NCBI GenBank assembly: GCA_961205875.1 | Contig: OY540815.1 | Span: 4,464,001-4,528,000 of the forward strand | Length of the DNA stretch: 64,000 bases | Source: Sialis fuliginosa | Taxonomy: Eukaryota; Arthropoda; Insecta; Megaloptera; Sialidae | Direction of reading: 5' to 3' | Shown: positions 22,832 to 35,350 of the stretch, in pieces | How positions within the stretch are numbered: the stretch's first letter is position 1 | How the letters are laid out: each line of letters starts with the position of its first letter | Made by a program: the position numbers and the translations under genes | Notes under the pieces: model-generated | Told to the model about the DNA's origin: nothing | Seen by the model: the letters and a program-made list of their open reading frames with translations, nothing else | The model's database searches: none

Positions 22832-24478
22832 GATAACACTTATTAATACTAAACCCTGTATCAAATTTCACAACTGTAACACAATGGGTTCTCCAGATAT
22901 TAAATAAAAACATAAAAGGCTGTAGCCGGGTAAGCATGCAAAACATGCCTTTACATGGATTTGGCTGATTATTTTTTTGGAAGTCACATTCTATTAAACA
23001 TTCAACCTGACCAAATATTAGCTTCCAAAAATTTATAGTTTTCAAAAAAAAAATTTTTTTTGATAATCTGTCAGTCGAATTTGATGGTGCTTGAAATATA
23101 TTATAGAGGTACTTATGACTCATCAGAGGTAATTTTATTATGATCCTCTGTACATAATAAACCAGAAAAAAAAATTAATAAAATTTAAAAAATCAAAAAA
23201 GACCATATTGTCTTCGGAGGGCAATCACAATTTTTTTATATATTATACCTTGTATGTACCCAAACAACATATCAAAATCCCAAATTGATACAAAGGGTAT
23301 AACATACTCGTATAAATTCGCATGCGGTCGTATCGGAATGGCGCGAGCGTGGCGCGGGCGAGTGCAAGTGTCTTAATACTTTTAAAATATCTCTAATTTG
23401 TTGCTAAACAGGACTGGGCTAGCCCAGAGGCATATCGAAAATTTGAAGAGGCCGTAGCCGGGAATATATGGGAACTACTCCATTGAATCAATTTAACAAA
23501 TTTTTTTCTCATAGGCTGCTTTTTAAGTAAAATTAAATCGCCCTAAATGTCTGTGCTTCAATATATTCATTTTTGCTCAGATAATTTTTATAAAAAAAAA
23601 AAAAAAATCTTGTCTATAGTTTTTAATGGAAGAAGATTCGCTAGTTCACAGCGGAAATGTGATTTGTTACTACTAAAGTCGATTATAAACATTTCTAAGC
23701 GATTTGGGGCGATTTTTTGTTACTTAAAAATCAACCTATGAGAAAAAAAATTGTAAAATTAATTCAATGGAGTAGTTCCCATATATTCCCGGCTACGGCC
23801 TCTATATTTTGTTTTTGTCAGACTATGGGCCCCTTCAAATTTTCGATATGCCTCTGGGCTAGCCCAGTCCTGTTTAGCAACAAATTAGAGATATTTTAAA
23901 AGTATTAAGACACTTGCACTCGCCCACGCCACGCTCGCGCCACTCCGATACGACCGCATGCGAATTTATACGAGTATGTTATACCCTTTGTATCAATTTG
24001 GGATTTTGATATGTTGTTTGGGTACATACAAGGTATAATATATAAAAAAATTGTGATTGCCCTCCGAAGACAACATGGTCTTTTTTGATTTTTTAAATTT
24101 TATTAATTTTTTTTTCTGGTTTATCATGTACAGAGGATCATAATAAAATTACCTCTGATGAGTCATAAGTACCTCTATAATATATTTCAAGCACCATCAA
24201 ATTCGACTGACAGATTATCAAAAAAAAATTTTTTTTTTTAAATCAAAAAAAATTTTTTTTTTGAAAACTATAAATTTTTGGAAGCTAATATTTGGTCAGG
24301 TTGAATGTTAAATAGAATGTGACTTCCAAAAAAATAATCAGCCAAATCCATGCAAAGGCATGTTTTGCATGCTTACCCGGCTACAGCCTTTCCGGACACA
24401 TGTTCATATAATGTTTTTTGCTTAAAATATTTTTCTCAATTCACGTTTGGCACGACAATACTGAATTATCCTGTATAT
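22832..24478 (+). mobile_element. Family F copy F4, split by a large foldback
   Basis: CGATAACACTTATTAATACT, AAACCCTGTATCAAATTTCA, AATGGGTTCTCCAGATATTA precede the foldback at 22916. TTTCCGGACACATGTTCATA, ATGTTTTTTGCTTAAAATAT and ATTATCCTGTATA follow it at 24390. The family's central CTCCCTTAGGAAGAA is absent at the junction. Confidence 0.65.
22916..24390. mobile_element. Long foldback element (about 1475 bp, arms 630-690 bp)
   Basis: AAGGCTGTAGCCGGGTAAGC at the left is mirrored by GCTTACCCGGCTACAGCCTT at the right. The arms stay closely matched inward, including TTCGCATGCGGTCGTATCGG against CCGATACGACCGCATGCGAA, and AACAGGACTGGGCTAGCCCA against TGGGCTAGCCCAGTCCTGTT. The match extends to about 23545 and 23705, leaving a spacer of about 160 bp. 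One arm has an extra A/T-rich tract at about 24222-24262. The centres of the arms are much GC-richer than the surroundings. There is no transposase; frames at 22818-23123 and 23547-23899 are arm sequence. Confidence 0.85.
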
Positions 24479-24479
24479 T

Positions 24480-25015
24480 AAGGATTTTTATGCGCTTCAT
24501 GCCTCAAAATATCGTACGTACAGCTCTGGTTACACATTTATTATTATAAAAAACATATCTTATTAGCATATTTAGAAATGTTTCATTATTATATGAAACG
24601 CATTAAACAATTCAATTCATAAATAGGGCCATAATAAATCGCTGTTAGTTAAAAACAACCAATCTACTTTGCGACAAACAGGTTAAAACGAAATGAAGAA
24701 AATCGGAATTTTAAGTGTTTTGCATATAGCTCTTAAGCTACGTAGACTATTTTAATTGTAACTATATCATAGATTACTCGGTACAAGTTTTGTGAATACT
24801 AAATTGTCTAGAATTCACACAATATAGTAAACATGATAAGGTGAGCTAAAACTTAATCGAGATGCAGTGGATTTTGAAATAAGCAATTTGGGCAACGGAT
24901 TCGGTTTGAGCATTCCAAAAACCTTCGAAATGAACTATTCTCTTTTTTTACCAGTGTTACTATTGTACAAATTATATTTGATGAAATGTGTTTCGTTAAT
25001 TAACATAATAAGGTA
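24480..25015. other. AT-rich stretch, no gene
   Basis: No family resemblance, no open frame and no repeat ends could be supported. Confidence 0.35.
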
Positions 25016-25017
25016 GG

Positions 25018-26133
25018 CATCAATCATAGATCATACCTCATAATCTTTAGATACTACTAATTTGATAAGAATTGGCCAATGGGTGTCTAATTATTAGTGT
25101 AATCTATTTATTAACTATTTTATTATCATATAGCATCTGCTTAACATTGTTTAAAATTTTACGATTTTTAGGGTTCCGAATAAACTCTATTTATCTCACT
25201 TTGTCGTCCGTCCGTCCGTCCGTCCTTTTCACTTAAAGCTAAATAGCTCGTAAACTATAAGCTAGAAACATGAAAATTTTACTGAACATGTAAAATGATA
25301 CCCTCTAGTAAAAAATGTACAAATTTATTGAAAAAAATAATTTTGAGGGGGGTACTAAGGAGCTAAAGCTAGGTAAAAAAAAAATATTTTTTATACCAAG
25401 GCATGTGGCACGTTGAAATGTATAACCAAACAAGCGGAATTTGACCATTTTTCTAATTTTTTTCTAAATCGAAAATGATGCCTGCAGGAGGCTAAAAGCA
25501 GTATTTTATTTCCCCCCCCCCCCTAACTCTGTAACTGCTGGCTCAAAAAATCTGAAAAAAAATTTGGTAACAAGACTTTGGTGGGACTACCAACGACAAA
25601 TACTAAAGTCAACAATATAATTTCAAATTTTGGAACTATAGGGAGAGATGTCATAGAATTTTATTTTTTTATTTTCATAACTAGGCATAAGGGGTGTCGA
25701 AATGTACATCTCAATTAGTAGAATATGACCATTTTTTTCTAACTAAAAAATGCACCTGTACGTGGCTCCAAACAGTCCACGTATTATGTACTTCGTAACC
25801 CTTATGGCATACACCCGTGTATGTCTTACCCGAATTATTTATTTTATAACCTTTGAGTCGTAGTTATCACTTTATAATCATTAGTAAGTACCCATCACTG
25901 GATGCCCATTATTAGTTTTACTTTATCCATTACTGGAGAAAAACAAACAAAATAAAAGGCTATAATTTAAAAAAAAAACATATTTGCGGACTTTGGTAAT
26001 TAAATTGATATAATTAAGAGATACTTGTTTTATTATTAACATGAGTTCATGAGAATTACAAAAAATTAGCCCAACAAACCCAAAAACAGTATACCTTGTT
26101 CTTGAAGGACCAAGACTGGTGCCAGTACCTTAT
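25018..26133 (-). mobile_element. Family K MITE, copy K1, carrying a nested insertion
   Basis: The right end CCAAGACTGGTGCCAGTACC and TTAT is the family K terminus, and TTTGGTAATTAAATTGATAT, TTATCCATTACTGGAG and TAATCATTAGTAAGT match copy K3. The left part (AGATACTACTAATTTG to TTGTTTAAAATTTTACGA) matches the other side of K. About 670 bp of unrelated sequence (25172-25848) separates them. Confidence 0.65.
25172..25848. repeat. Family L insertion inside family K copy K1
   Basis: It begins TAGGGTTCCGAATAAACTC with CCGTCCGTCCGTCCGTCC, and contains a C11 run followed by TAACTCTGTAACTGCTGGCT. It ends with ACGTGGCTCCAAACAGTCC and CGTAACCCTTATGGCATAC. Fragments occur at 3865-3950 (reversed) and 35510-35750 (AACTTTGTAACTACTAGCTG, GGGGCTCCAAACAGT). 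Class unresolved. Confidence 0.6.
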
Positions 26134-26998
26134 CGGGAAAGACTTTGGTATTCCAGTTGTCTATTTATGCTTTGTGGTATCAACCTCCTCCAGACAAGAG
26201 AATGCAATATGACGTTGCAGTTACTAGTTTTTGTGTTCTCTTTTCTTACATATTCTTTTATGATTAATTCTTTGTAATTCTTTTTTAGAAATCATACACG
26301 AATATAAAATTGAAAATACTTGTAAAACAGCTTATGTGTTTGTTTTTTCTTGGTTCGCACAAAAGATTTAATTTAAATTTAGATTAATGCTTCTTTAATA
26401 TGAAAGAATTTAAATTAAATTTAATATACGAGTAAATATCTACAACAATATTCAAAAGGATTTCAACAGAGAAAAATGAAGCTTATATGATATCCTAAAC
26501 AAGTAACTACAAAAAGTATAAAAAGAAAAAAAATCTATATTTTCATAAAGAAAAAAAAACTAACTGCTGAGACTTCTGAACGACTCATATTATTAACACT
26601 TTATTTACAGTGTTTAAAGAATATAATCACCACTAATATTTTCAATCGCTGAATTAAAATTTAATTAATTATTAATACATTAAAAATATTGCAACGATTC
26701 TTGTAAAAAATAAAATAAAAATAATTTAATAAAATGTACATAAATAAGAACTGTTATTAATTTTTCAAACATTATTTTGTACATATTGACACAAATAATC
26801 AGTGATATTATATTCTAATAAATCCTACTACAAGTGATATTTTCTTTTTTTGAAAAGTATGTAAAAATCAACATTACACAGGTCTTCGGAAAAAAATGTT
26901 TACAGTGTTCTCAGTACCTTTTTTAGGGTAATTTTGGTCCGCTAAATCCGAAAACGACCATGGTTTGTATCATTAAGCTTTTGTTTTTTCAAGATATA
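26134..26998. other. AT-rich stretch, no gene
   Basis: No coding signal. A short segment at 26880-26990 (TCTTCGGAAAAAAATG, GGTCCGCTAAATCCGAAAAC, CGACCATGG) is a little GC-richer but unassigned. Confidence 0.3.
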
Positions 26999-27000
26999 AC

Positions 27001-27775
27001 AAAACATCTGCCAAGTAAATGCACAGTGCTTCCTCGTGCTAAATTCACCAAAGGTATTTAATTATTGAATAATTTAAATAAAAACCGATAGTGTTTAGAT
27101 AAATTGCTTGATTGATTAACCATTGATTGGTTAACCATTTAATTTTTATACAATTTTACTAAAAAATATTAGTTCGAAATTTTTCTTAAAAAGCACCTGA
27201 TTATTTTTTCGTATATTTTTAATTTTTTGATAATTTCAATCTAAATCTAAATTTATGCAAACTTTTAAAATGATATTTAAAACGTCAAATTGACAAATAG
27301 AACAACAAAACACGATTTAAAAAAAAATTGTAAGGGAATATTTTACAACAAAAGTAAAACCATATTATAGGAAATTTAATGCTCTACAAAAAATATTCTA
27401 TAAAATTTAAAAATTTTACGTAACATGTGTCGTTCTTGAGATATCTTGAAAAAATAAATATTTTGGGATGTCACCTCTCCCCCACGATTTTAATAAATTT
27501 TGAAATGGGACCGTCCTCAAGCCAGACCGAACCATCCGACCAAGTTTCAATAATATCGGTTCAGTGGTTCATGAGTTATGCGTGTGACAAGGATTCAGGA
27601 GACAGACGGACATACGGACGGACGGACAGACAGACAGACACGGAACGAAAAGTGTTTGTCTTGACGTGAAACGGAAATAACAATTTAAAATTTTGAAATC
27701 GGAGAACATTTTTTTTGTCTCAATCAAAAAACGATCACAAAGCTTCTCGTATCTTCGATATTGCGAGGAAGCAAA
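27001..27775 (+). repeat. Family A copy A4 (near full length)
   Basis: Starts AACATCTGCCAAGTAAATGC with GTGCTTCCTCGTG and ends TCGATATTGCGAGGAAGCAA. It contains CATGTGTCGTTCTTGAGATA, ATATCGGTTCAGTGGTTCAT and a CGGACGGACGGACAGACAGA tract. An 80-codon frame (27427-27669) gives the peptide SDQVSIISVQWFMSYACDK also seen in copies A1 and A7. A small tandem duplication of TTGATTGGTTAACCATT-type sequence lies at about 27110-27140. Confidence 0.85.
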
Positions 27776-28826
27776 AACCCATTTTCGAAAATATGCAAAA
27801 AAAAAATCGTATACATAACATATTTTTAGGAAAAATATTTATTTTCTAATTTATTTCCCGTTTATTACTCCATCCCGTTTATAACGCGTTTTTGATTCTA
27901 TCCGCTCAAGTATAACGAAGTTTCACTGTAAATAGATATGCATGTTGTACCTATGTACATATGTACATATATACATATGTATACTTTAGTACACTATACA
28001 TTTTTTAAGTTACGGCACATGCGTAACATATACATGCATGCATATTACATTTTGGGCATGTTCTTTGTCCAAACTGTCTCTACTCGTTATGCCTTTTTTA
28101 AATTGTGACAGCTTAAATCATTTTTATTGCGAAAACAGAATTGTATACGTATATGCACAAACGTACGTCGTATGTATGTTATAACATATGACGTTAATAT
28201 CGTTTTTGGTAGGATTAAAATATTTTTCTCTACCGAGCGATTACGATTAGGGCAGTATCTGACATTTTTGTTTTAAATATTTTATTAATGTTTGTAATAA
28301 TGATGAAGATATATGTTTAATTTTTCATTAATCGTAATGAAAGATTACTGTTTTATATGGATAACTTTATTATTACATAATTATATACTGTTACTCATGA
28401 GATTAAATTTAAAATAAACCATTTAAAAAATAATACGTACTTTTCATTATAAATAATAAATCTGCTGTTATTTTTAAATTTTATACATTTTTCTTAATAA
28501 TCATAAATTATAATATTTATAAAATAAAAATTCAAATTTCACTGACACAAAATTGTAGAAAAATATTATTTGATTTTTATTATTTTAAAATGTTTGTATC
28601 ATAAAAAACTACAATAATAATTCTTCTTTATATTAATATTTCACTGGCTTCCTTTACTTGTTAAATTAACCACTCTACATTTTATTTTAACACTTCTTTT
28701 ACTTATATTTAATGTACTCCCCTATATTTATTAGTAGGTACACCGGTAGAAACGTTGACTTGGGCTAAAAAATCCTTGTTTTATTATATACTTAGAACGA
28801 AAACAATATTTTCTTAATATATGAAA
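27776..28826. other. AT-rich stretch with TA/TACA simple repeats
   Basis: ATGTACATATGTACATATAT and related alternating sequence lies at 27950-27990. The rest is AT-rich with no gene. Confidence 0.35.
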
Positions 28827-28828
28827 TA

Positions 28829-29380
28829 CACTCACGGAAAAAATTAAAGGACCACTTTAATTTTTCGAAAAAAATGCTGATTTTCAAAGTAGTGTCGATT
28901 CTTTGATAGAACTTAATTTCTGGATACATTTTAAACATTAGACCTATGATTAAAAAAAAGTTTTTTTTCTTTTCTGTGTGACCAAAATTAGGCCCTTTAT
29001 GGTCGTTTAAAACTTTCTGTTACTTTTTTCATTCAAACTCGAATATCGCAACACCAAAAAATGCTAAAACAAATTTGAAAAAAGCGTTTTAAAGCTAATA
29101 AAAATCCTACAAAATGGTTTCCTTGAAATTTTAGAAAAAAAATAAAAACAACCCCGTGAGTAACTTCCAAAATTGCAAAAAAAAAATCAGTTTTTTATTT
29201 TTTATTAAACCGTGATTTGGTCACAAAAATAAGTTTAATAACACAAAAATATACCTAAATTCGAAAAGATGATAAAATTTTCATGAATTTTCATATCCTA
29301 TAAGTAAAAAAAAGGATCATATTTTACCTATCGGCACTACTTTGAAAATGAGCAATTTTTTCAAAAAAAAAATTCTGTAG
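28829..29380. mobile_element. Partial inverted-repeat element, Tc1/mariner-like end
   Basis: CACTCACGGAAAAAATTAAA and GGACCACTTT at the left resemble Tc1/mariner ends. An inner inverted pair, GATTTTCAAAGTAGTGTCG (left) against CACTACTTTGAAAATGAGC (right, 29335), supports a MITE. The outermost right TIR is missing. No transposase. Confidence 0.45.
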
Positions 29381-29794
29381 GCTTTCGTCGCCGTAGTCCA
29401 TATGAAATTGGTGTTCGGGATTTTGTCCACGTTGTCGCGTTTCTTCGCTTTTTGTTTCAAACAAAAGCAACCTGAACGAATTTTATCCGCAAATATTTGG
29501 ATACACTTGTAAGAAATGGATTTTCAATCTTACATTATAAAAATCTAACACACTCACAGCCTATACATATTCACCTTCGGGACTCATATAAGGTAAATAT
29601 TTCGTCAGTACTTGGTTTATAAATACTGTATCAGCACGAACTTTCTTGTGACCGCGCTAGAAGCGTTTTCGATGTAAACAGTTATGGACATATACTTGGT
29701 GTCTTATTTTAATAGAATGATACAGTTCCGGGTCACCATTAGGCAAACTAGAAAACATTTATAATCAATGTTCGTTACTTTTTCATCATTTTTA

Positions 29795-30410
29795 GGGTTC
29801 CAAAGAAAACTGGGAACCCTTATAGTTTCGCTCTGGTCGTCCGTCTGTCTGTTTTTCTATATAAATTTTATACCGATTAAGATGAAATTTGGTATACGGA
29901 CCTAGATTGATAACCCAAAAACAGAAATTATGAGATTTTAGAAAGAAAAAATTTTGACCCCCATATCATAGACTGAAAAGTATATTTAATTTTTTTTTCA
30001 TTTATCCCATTGAAATATCAAATGACATTTTGATTTTAACCTTTCAGTCACGATATATTTGTACTTTAATATCATTATCAGAGCGTCCCTCTCTTATTTC
30101 ATAGACTGAAAAGTGAACTCACATTTTTTTTACACTTACCCCATTGAGTTAAAATGAAACAAAAAATGTTAAATGACCTTTTGATTTTAACCCTTCAGTC
30201 ACGATATATTTGCATTTAAATGCCGTTATCAAAGCTTTTCTAAACTATCAAAATAAAAAATCTGAAAAAAATTCAGAATGTAGCTTTTAGTTAGTACTTT
30301 CAATGAAAATTATATCGAACACTGTAGCTACAATAAATCTTGTTTATAAATCGTAATGACTACGGAAACCTATCTTGTGCGTGCCCAACACGCACTTGGC
30401 CGTTTTATTT
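29795..30410 (-). repeat. Family B copy with two internal units and both ends
   Basis: GGGTTCCAAAGAAAACTGGG and AGTTTCGCTCTGGTCGTCC mark one end. ACTACGGAAACCTATCTTGT and GTGCGTGCCCAACACGCACT mark the hairpin end. CAGTCACGATATATTTG appears twice (about 30047 and 30197), so two partial units are present. In this copy the hairpin GTGCGTG-CCCAA-CACGCAC is perfect. Confidence 0.8.
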
Positions 30411-31168
30411 CATTTTGAGATAAGGAACCAAAGAACGACGAATTGTTTCATAAATACCAACTCAATAATTCTAACAAAAGCGACAAGTATCTAAGCATTT
30501 AAATTACTTAAAACATCAAGAATTTTATGTTTACTAAAATTAGGTATATATGTATATAAAATAATACTATTAATTTAAAATAAATTGATTTAAACTTGAA
30601 TACAGTACAGTAGTTTAGCCAAGTTTTTGACATTAAATCACACATTGCAAATGATTAATAGATCTATTTACCATTCATATAATCCAGAATCAATTACAGA
30701 TAGTTAAATTATTCATAAACTATCGCAGTATACGCTGTTGTGCCGATAAAATTGTACTAATTAATGTTTTGGCACGACCGATATCAGATATATCTAGTTG
30801 TATGAGTTATGGCTGTTATTATTTACCTTTATAAAGTACCTAATGAGGGTACATTCGCGTTATTTATTTACGTTGGTAACACTGCTCTGTATTTATAAAT
30901 TGAGCCAATGTTACGTTTTTAGTACAATTGGCTTGTTCCAAGACTCGGTTTAATTCGTTTTATATGTTTTGATAAAGAAAATAACCACGGATTTGTTGAT
31001 TAAGGATTTTATGAAACCAATTAAGTTTTGTTTTTAATATTAACAAAATTTTAATATTCTTACCGCCAGAACTATTAAGAGGTTCTTTTTTCATGGAGCT
31101 GAAGCACAGATTGCTCGATTGCTCCTGTTTGATTATATGAGACTATCAAGTCAACATAGCATGAGCAT
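30411..31168. other. AT-rich stretch, no gene
   Basis: Nothing could be supported besides simple AT-rich sequence. Confidence 0.35.
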
Positions 31169-31170
31169 TA

Positions 31171-32064
31171 GGGTGGTCCTTATGTGGGGTTAGGAAGAAT
31201 TTTGACCGGGCCGCCCCCCAAATCAGCTCCAAATAATTCAAAAAGAATGTGGAAAAAGTTTCAGCCCTCTATCTTAAAAAAGGGCCATTACCAGAGGGGG
31301 GTCATTTTCCCATTTAAAATACACGTGTTTTTTCGATTTTTCAAAGACCTGCGTACTAGAGTGTCTTAAAGTCTATCTAAAATTATAGAATACTCATGGA
31401 AGCATCCCTGGTATTCATATTCCATATCTTGATGGATAAAGTAAACTTCTGATTCAACGTTGTCTGCTATATGGGTCATTGGGTCATTCCATCAAGAAAA
31501 TAAAATAAACAATTGTTTGTATAATTTCTGGATAATTTTGTCGGAAAAACGTTTGACAATGAAAATATTGAACTTGCAATAAAAAAAATTTGATTCTTAA
31601 ATTAAAATTGAAAAAAAAATTGGTCGCACCAGTTAGAAATTGATATGAAATGATCTTTTTTTGATTTAAGAATCAATTTTTTATTGTTTCAAGATCAATG
31701 TTTTTATTGTTAAACGTTTTTCTGACAAAATGATCCAGAACATATACAAAAAAAAAATTATTTTTATTTTCTTGATGGAATGACCCAATGACCCATATAG
31801 CAGACAACGTTGAATCAGAAGTTTACTTTATCCATCAAGATATGGAATATGAATACCAGGAGTATTCTAGATTTTTAGAAAGAGTTTAAGACACTCTAGT
31901 ACGCAGGTCTTTGAAAAAACGAAAAAACGTGTATTTTAAATGGGAAAGTCACCCCCCTCTAGATAGTGGGCTGAAACTTTTTCCACATTCTTTTTTAATT
32001 ATTTGGAGCTGATTTGGGGAGCGGCCCGGTCAAAATTCGTCCTAACCCCATATAAGGACCACCC
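31171..32064. mobile_element. Foldback MITE (894 bp), nearly full palindrome, TA target
   Basis: TA then GGGTGGTCCTTAT at the left mirrors ATAAGGACCACCC then TA at the right. Homology continues through GACCGGGCCGC against GCGGCCCGGTC, GTGGAAAAAGTTTCAGCCC against GGGCTGAAACTTTTTCCAC, and AACGTTGTCTGCTATATGGG against CCCATATAGCAGACAACGTT. The centre is near 31625, so each arm is about 400 bp. The TA duplication points to Tc1/mariner. A 61-codon frame at 31184-31369 is arm sequence. Confidence 0.85.
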
Positions 32065-32188
32065 TAATAAGCATATATGTTTTTAATTAAGATTTTCAAT
32101 CAACGATTACATTTTTAAGTAATATCTTCTATACTTAAAGAAAGACAAAAATACGCTGTAGTTGACTATGTGACGAAAATGGTATAAT

Positions 32189-32633
32189 TGCTTCCTCACA
32201 ATATCGAAGATACGAAAAGTTTTGTGATCATTTTAAAATGAAACAAAAAATTATTCCCCGATTTCAAAATTTTAAATTGCTCTTAGTTGGATAGTTGGGT
32301 CTGGCTTGAGGACGATCCCATGTGTTACGTGAAATTTTTATAGAATCTTTTTTTACAACATTCAATTTTCTATAATATAGGTTTACAACGTTTGTTGTAA
32401 AATATTCCCTTACAAAGAATTATCTCAATTTGTCATTTGTTTTTTTAAATTGATATTTACTTTATTTTGACGTTTGCATAAACTTAGATTTAGATTGAAA
32501 TTGCGTCTTAAGAAAAATTTCGAACTATTCAATTTAACACTTTCGGTTTTTATTTAAATTGTTCAATAATTAACTACCTTTGGTGAATTAATCACGAGAA
32601 AGCACTATGCTTTTACTTGACAGATGTTTTTAA
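32189..32633 (-). repeat. Family A copy A5, internally deleted
   Basis: Both ends are present (TTGCTTCCTCACAATATCGA; GCACTATGCTTTTACTTGAC, CAGATGTT), but the tetramer tract and about 300 bp of the middle are missing. ATTGCTCTTAG runs straight into TTGGATAGTTGGGTCTGGCT. Confidence 0.8.
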
Positions 32634-33398
32634 ATACTAATATTTAAAGATAATATTTTATTTGAGTCAAATCATGTATCGAGACAGGAACAATCATTGT
32701 TGATGCCTGACAGAAACTGAGCAATTTTTTCTTACCGTCAAATTTAATTTTAGAGTACTATAAAAAATTCCTCAATTTTATTTTCAATTTCAAAATCCTA
32801 AATTTAATTTTCAACAAATTTCAATAGATATAAAATGATATGGCCAGTTCTATAGCATTCTAATTCCTCATGAAATCAGCATTACTGCATACTTGACAAT
32901 TAAAACCACCCTGTATACATGTATCTGTTGTAAACGTGACCGACCATTGTTACAAACAAGCTCTAAATATGTTCAATTGACCTCATATAAATCAAATGAC
33001 ATTTGGTAAATCATATTGCAACGTCCTAATAATTTTAGGATGTGTGAATGTGTGGTTACCTTTAACAATAAAATACTAGTCAGGATTTATACAACATTGA
33101 CTAATATCAGACAATGAATAATTTTCTAATGCATGCTAGTGTATTGTAACATAATAATGGAAAGTAAGTAGAACAGAGATACATTACATTATGAATTTAA
33201 TTAATTACATTATATAATGAATACTCTATCTAGTGTATTCGTCGAAATTCGTTACGTACGTCAGGAGTACTACATGGGCTAAAAAGTCTTTAACCTGACA
33301 TACAAATGGCGACATAAACAAAAAATCCGTATGCTTCCCATAGAGAGTAATAATAACCTTAACTAGAATACTGTCAAAATTTCATGTAGTGAAGCTAC
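32634..33398. other. AT-rich stretch, no gene
   Basis: A block at 33275-33320 (GGGCTAAAAAGTCTTTAACC) weakly resembles a mariner end, but no partner was found. Otherwise unassigned. Confidence 0.3.
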
Positions 33399-33399
33399 T

Positions 33400-33840
33400 T
33401 TTGATTATTTTTTTCGTTTTTTAACAATTTTAATCAAAATCTAAATTTTTCTGAGAAGCAAACGTCAAAATGACATTAAATGTAAAAAGTTAATAGCGAT
33501 TTCAAAAAATGAATTATGAAAACGGAGATAAATCTTCGTAAGGGAATATTTTACTACATACAAAAGCTGTGCTCTACAAAAAAGAAAATTTTTACATAAT
33601 ACCTATATATGTATGTATATCTGTCGTTCTTGAGATATATTTAAAAAACAACTATTTTGGAATGTCAATCCTCCCCTTACACATAATTTTAATAATTTGG
33701 AAATGGGGCCGTCCACTAACCAGACCCAACAAATCAACCGCTTTTCGTTAATATCGGTTAAGTGGTTCATGAGTTATATGCGTGTGACAAGGATTCGATC
33801 ACAAAGATTTTCGTATTTTCGAAATGGCGAGGAAGAAATC
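33400..33840 (+). repeat. Family A copy A6, diverged
   Basis: AACGTCAAAATGACATTAAA, TCGTAAGGGAATATTTTAC, TGTCGTTCTTGAGATATAT, GAAATGGGGCCGTCCACTAA and GTGTGACAAGGATTCGATCA follow the family order. The tetramer tract is deleted, and the right end is degenerate (CGAAATGGCGAGGAAG). Confidence 0.7.
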
Positions 33841-34356
33841 AAGAATAATGAATAAAATTTAGTATTTATAAATAGATGTTTAAAGTTAAATTTCAATTCT
33901 ATAAAAATATACAATTTATTTGGGTTATGACGCATATTTATAAATTTTTGATTCAAGTTATATTTAATGCGATATTTTTTTTCGACGATTGTCAAAAATC
34001 ACGTTACCAGTAATAAATTTAGTTCACATGAGTTACCTGTCAGCTTTGAACTAAAGTAAATATTGATTTTGCTTTATTCTATTCACTGCACAGTTCAAAA
34101 ATTGCATTGGGAGATTTACTTATTAATGAAACACAAACATTACACAGGCATACGCACTACGCACATGTAAGGCGTGCCTTTTAAAACGCAATCAGAAATG
34201 TTTGTTCGTAACATGTTTGCTCAATACAAAATATAGTTACAATATAAAAATATTTTTAAAATAAACATTGTGTTTCCTTAATTTATAATACATATAAGGT
34301 ACCTGGGGCAAATAAGTCCCATGTATAAAAAAACACATTTGCTATAGTTGGATTTG

Positions 34357-35071
34357 GCCTTACATTTTATGTTGTAGAATCAGTGTTCTTACTTTTTATT
34401 TTTATGAAGATTATTTGTGTGTTGTTTTTATAAAATTGAGCATTCGTCACCATCTCTCGCAACAAACTCAGAGGTACCGAAAAGTTAGCGCGACGAGAGA
34501 CTAGTCGGTGTGTAGTTAGCTTTGTATAAGTACCTTCTATGTGTATGTTACCGGCAATGTATGTAATTCAGGCATTCTATAGAATTCCTAGAAATTCTAT
34601 ACAATGCCTGACGATTTCAGGCAAAGTATGAAATATTTGTTTAATAGAAATTTATTATATAGAATCCCTAGGAATTCTATAGAATGCCAAGATAATATTA
34701 GGAAATGTATGAAATAAAAGACAAAATGATATTAACAAAGCAGATAGGTAGTATTATTTAATTAATTTTAAAAAGTCCAAATTCATATTATGTAAGATTT
34801 AGGTCTTTCATTGTTAAAATAACAAAACCACATAAACAATAGTATAACATTTGATATTTATTATAATAAATAAAATAAAATAATCATATTAGTCCAGACG
34901 TGTATTAAGTAAGATTTAAGGCCCTTATTGTAAAAATAACAAATTCACAGAAACAATATACATAGAAGGTACCTATACAAAGCTAACTACACACTTATAA
35001 AAACAACACACAAATAATCTTCATAAAAATAAAAAGTAAGAACACTGATTCTACAACATAAAATGTAAGGC
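34357..35071. mobile_element. Foldback element (about 715 bp)
   Basis: GCCTTACATTTTATGTTGTA, GAATCAGTGTTCTTACTTTT and GATTATTTGTGTGTTGTTTT (left, to 34436) are mirrored at 34996-35071. A second inner pair, GTGTGTAGTTAGCTTTGTAT with CCTTCTATGT at 34508-34542, is mirrored at 34963-34996. About 65 bp (34442-34507, with GAGGTACCGAAAAGTTAGCG) interrupts only the left arm. The interior holds a palindromic motif around GGCATTCTATAGAATTCC, repeated at about 34572 and 34660, and a diverged direct duplication (about 34780-34835 and 34905-34960). Confidence 0.75.
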
Positions 35072-35239
35072 TGCAGAAGAAACGAGACGAGAGTTTGATC
35101 GTATTAAAGCAAATTATTTCGATCAAATTAATATTTATTCGGCCTTAATATGAAATTATTGGCTGCCGCACAAATACTTTTTTTTACTTAAGTCAATTAA
35201 TTAGCAAATAATTAGTTTGTTAAAAAACATTGTTTATGA

Positions 35240-35350
35240 GACGCACTTTTTTTATGTAAAATAGGTCCCGATCGATTTTTTGCATATTTTGTATAATTAC
35301 AGTATATTTAAGATCAAAAAAGGTGTAAAAGAGCTATAAATGAAGTTATG
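35240..35350 (+). repeat. Family R fragment, copy 1
   Basis: GCACTTTTTTTATGTAAAAT, AGGTCCCGATCGATTTTTT, GATCAAAAAAGGTGTAAAAG and AGCTATAAATGAAGTTAT are shared with 42530-42655. Boundaries and class unknown. Confidence 0.6.

Noticed and set aside
22818-23123. 101-codon minus-strand frame
   Set aside because: It spans the junction of family F and a foldback arm and has no family features.
33275-33320. mariner-type end GGGCTAAAAAGTCTT
   Set aside because: Weak resemblance only, with no inverted partner and no TA-bounded unit.
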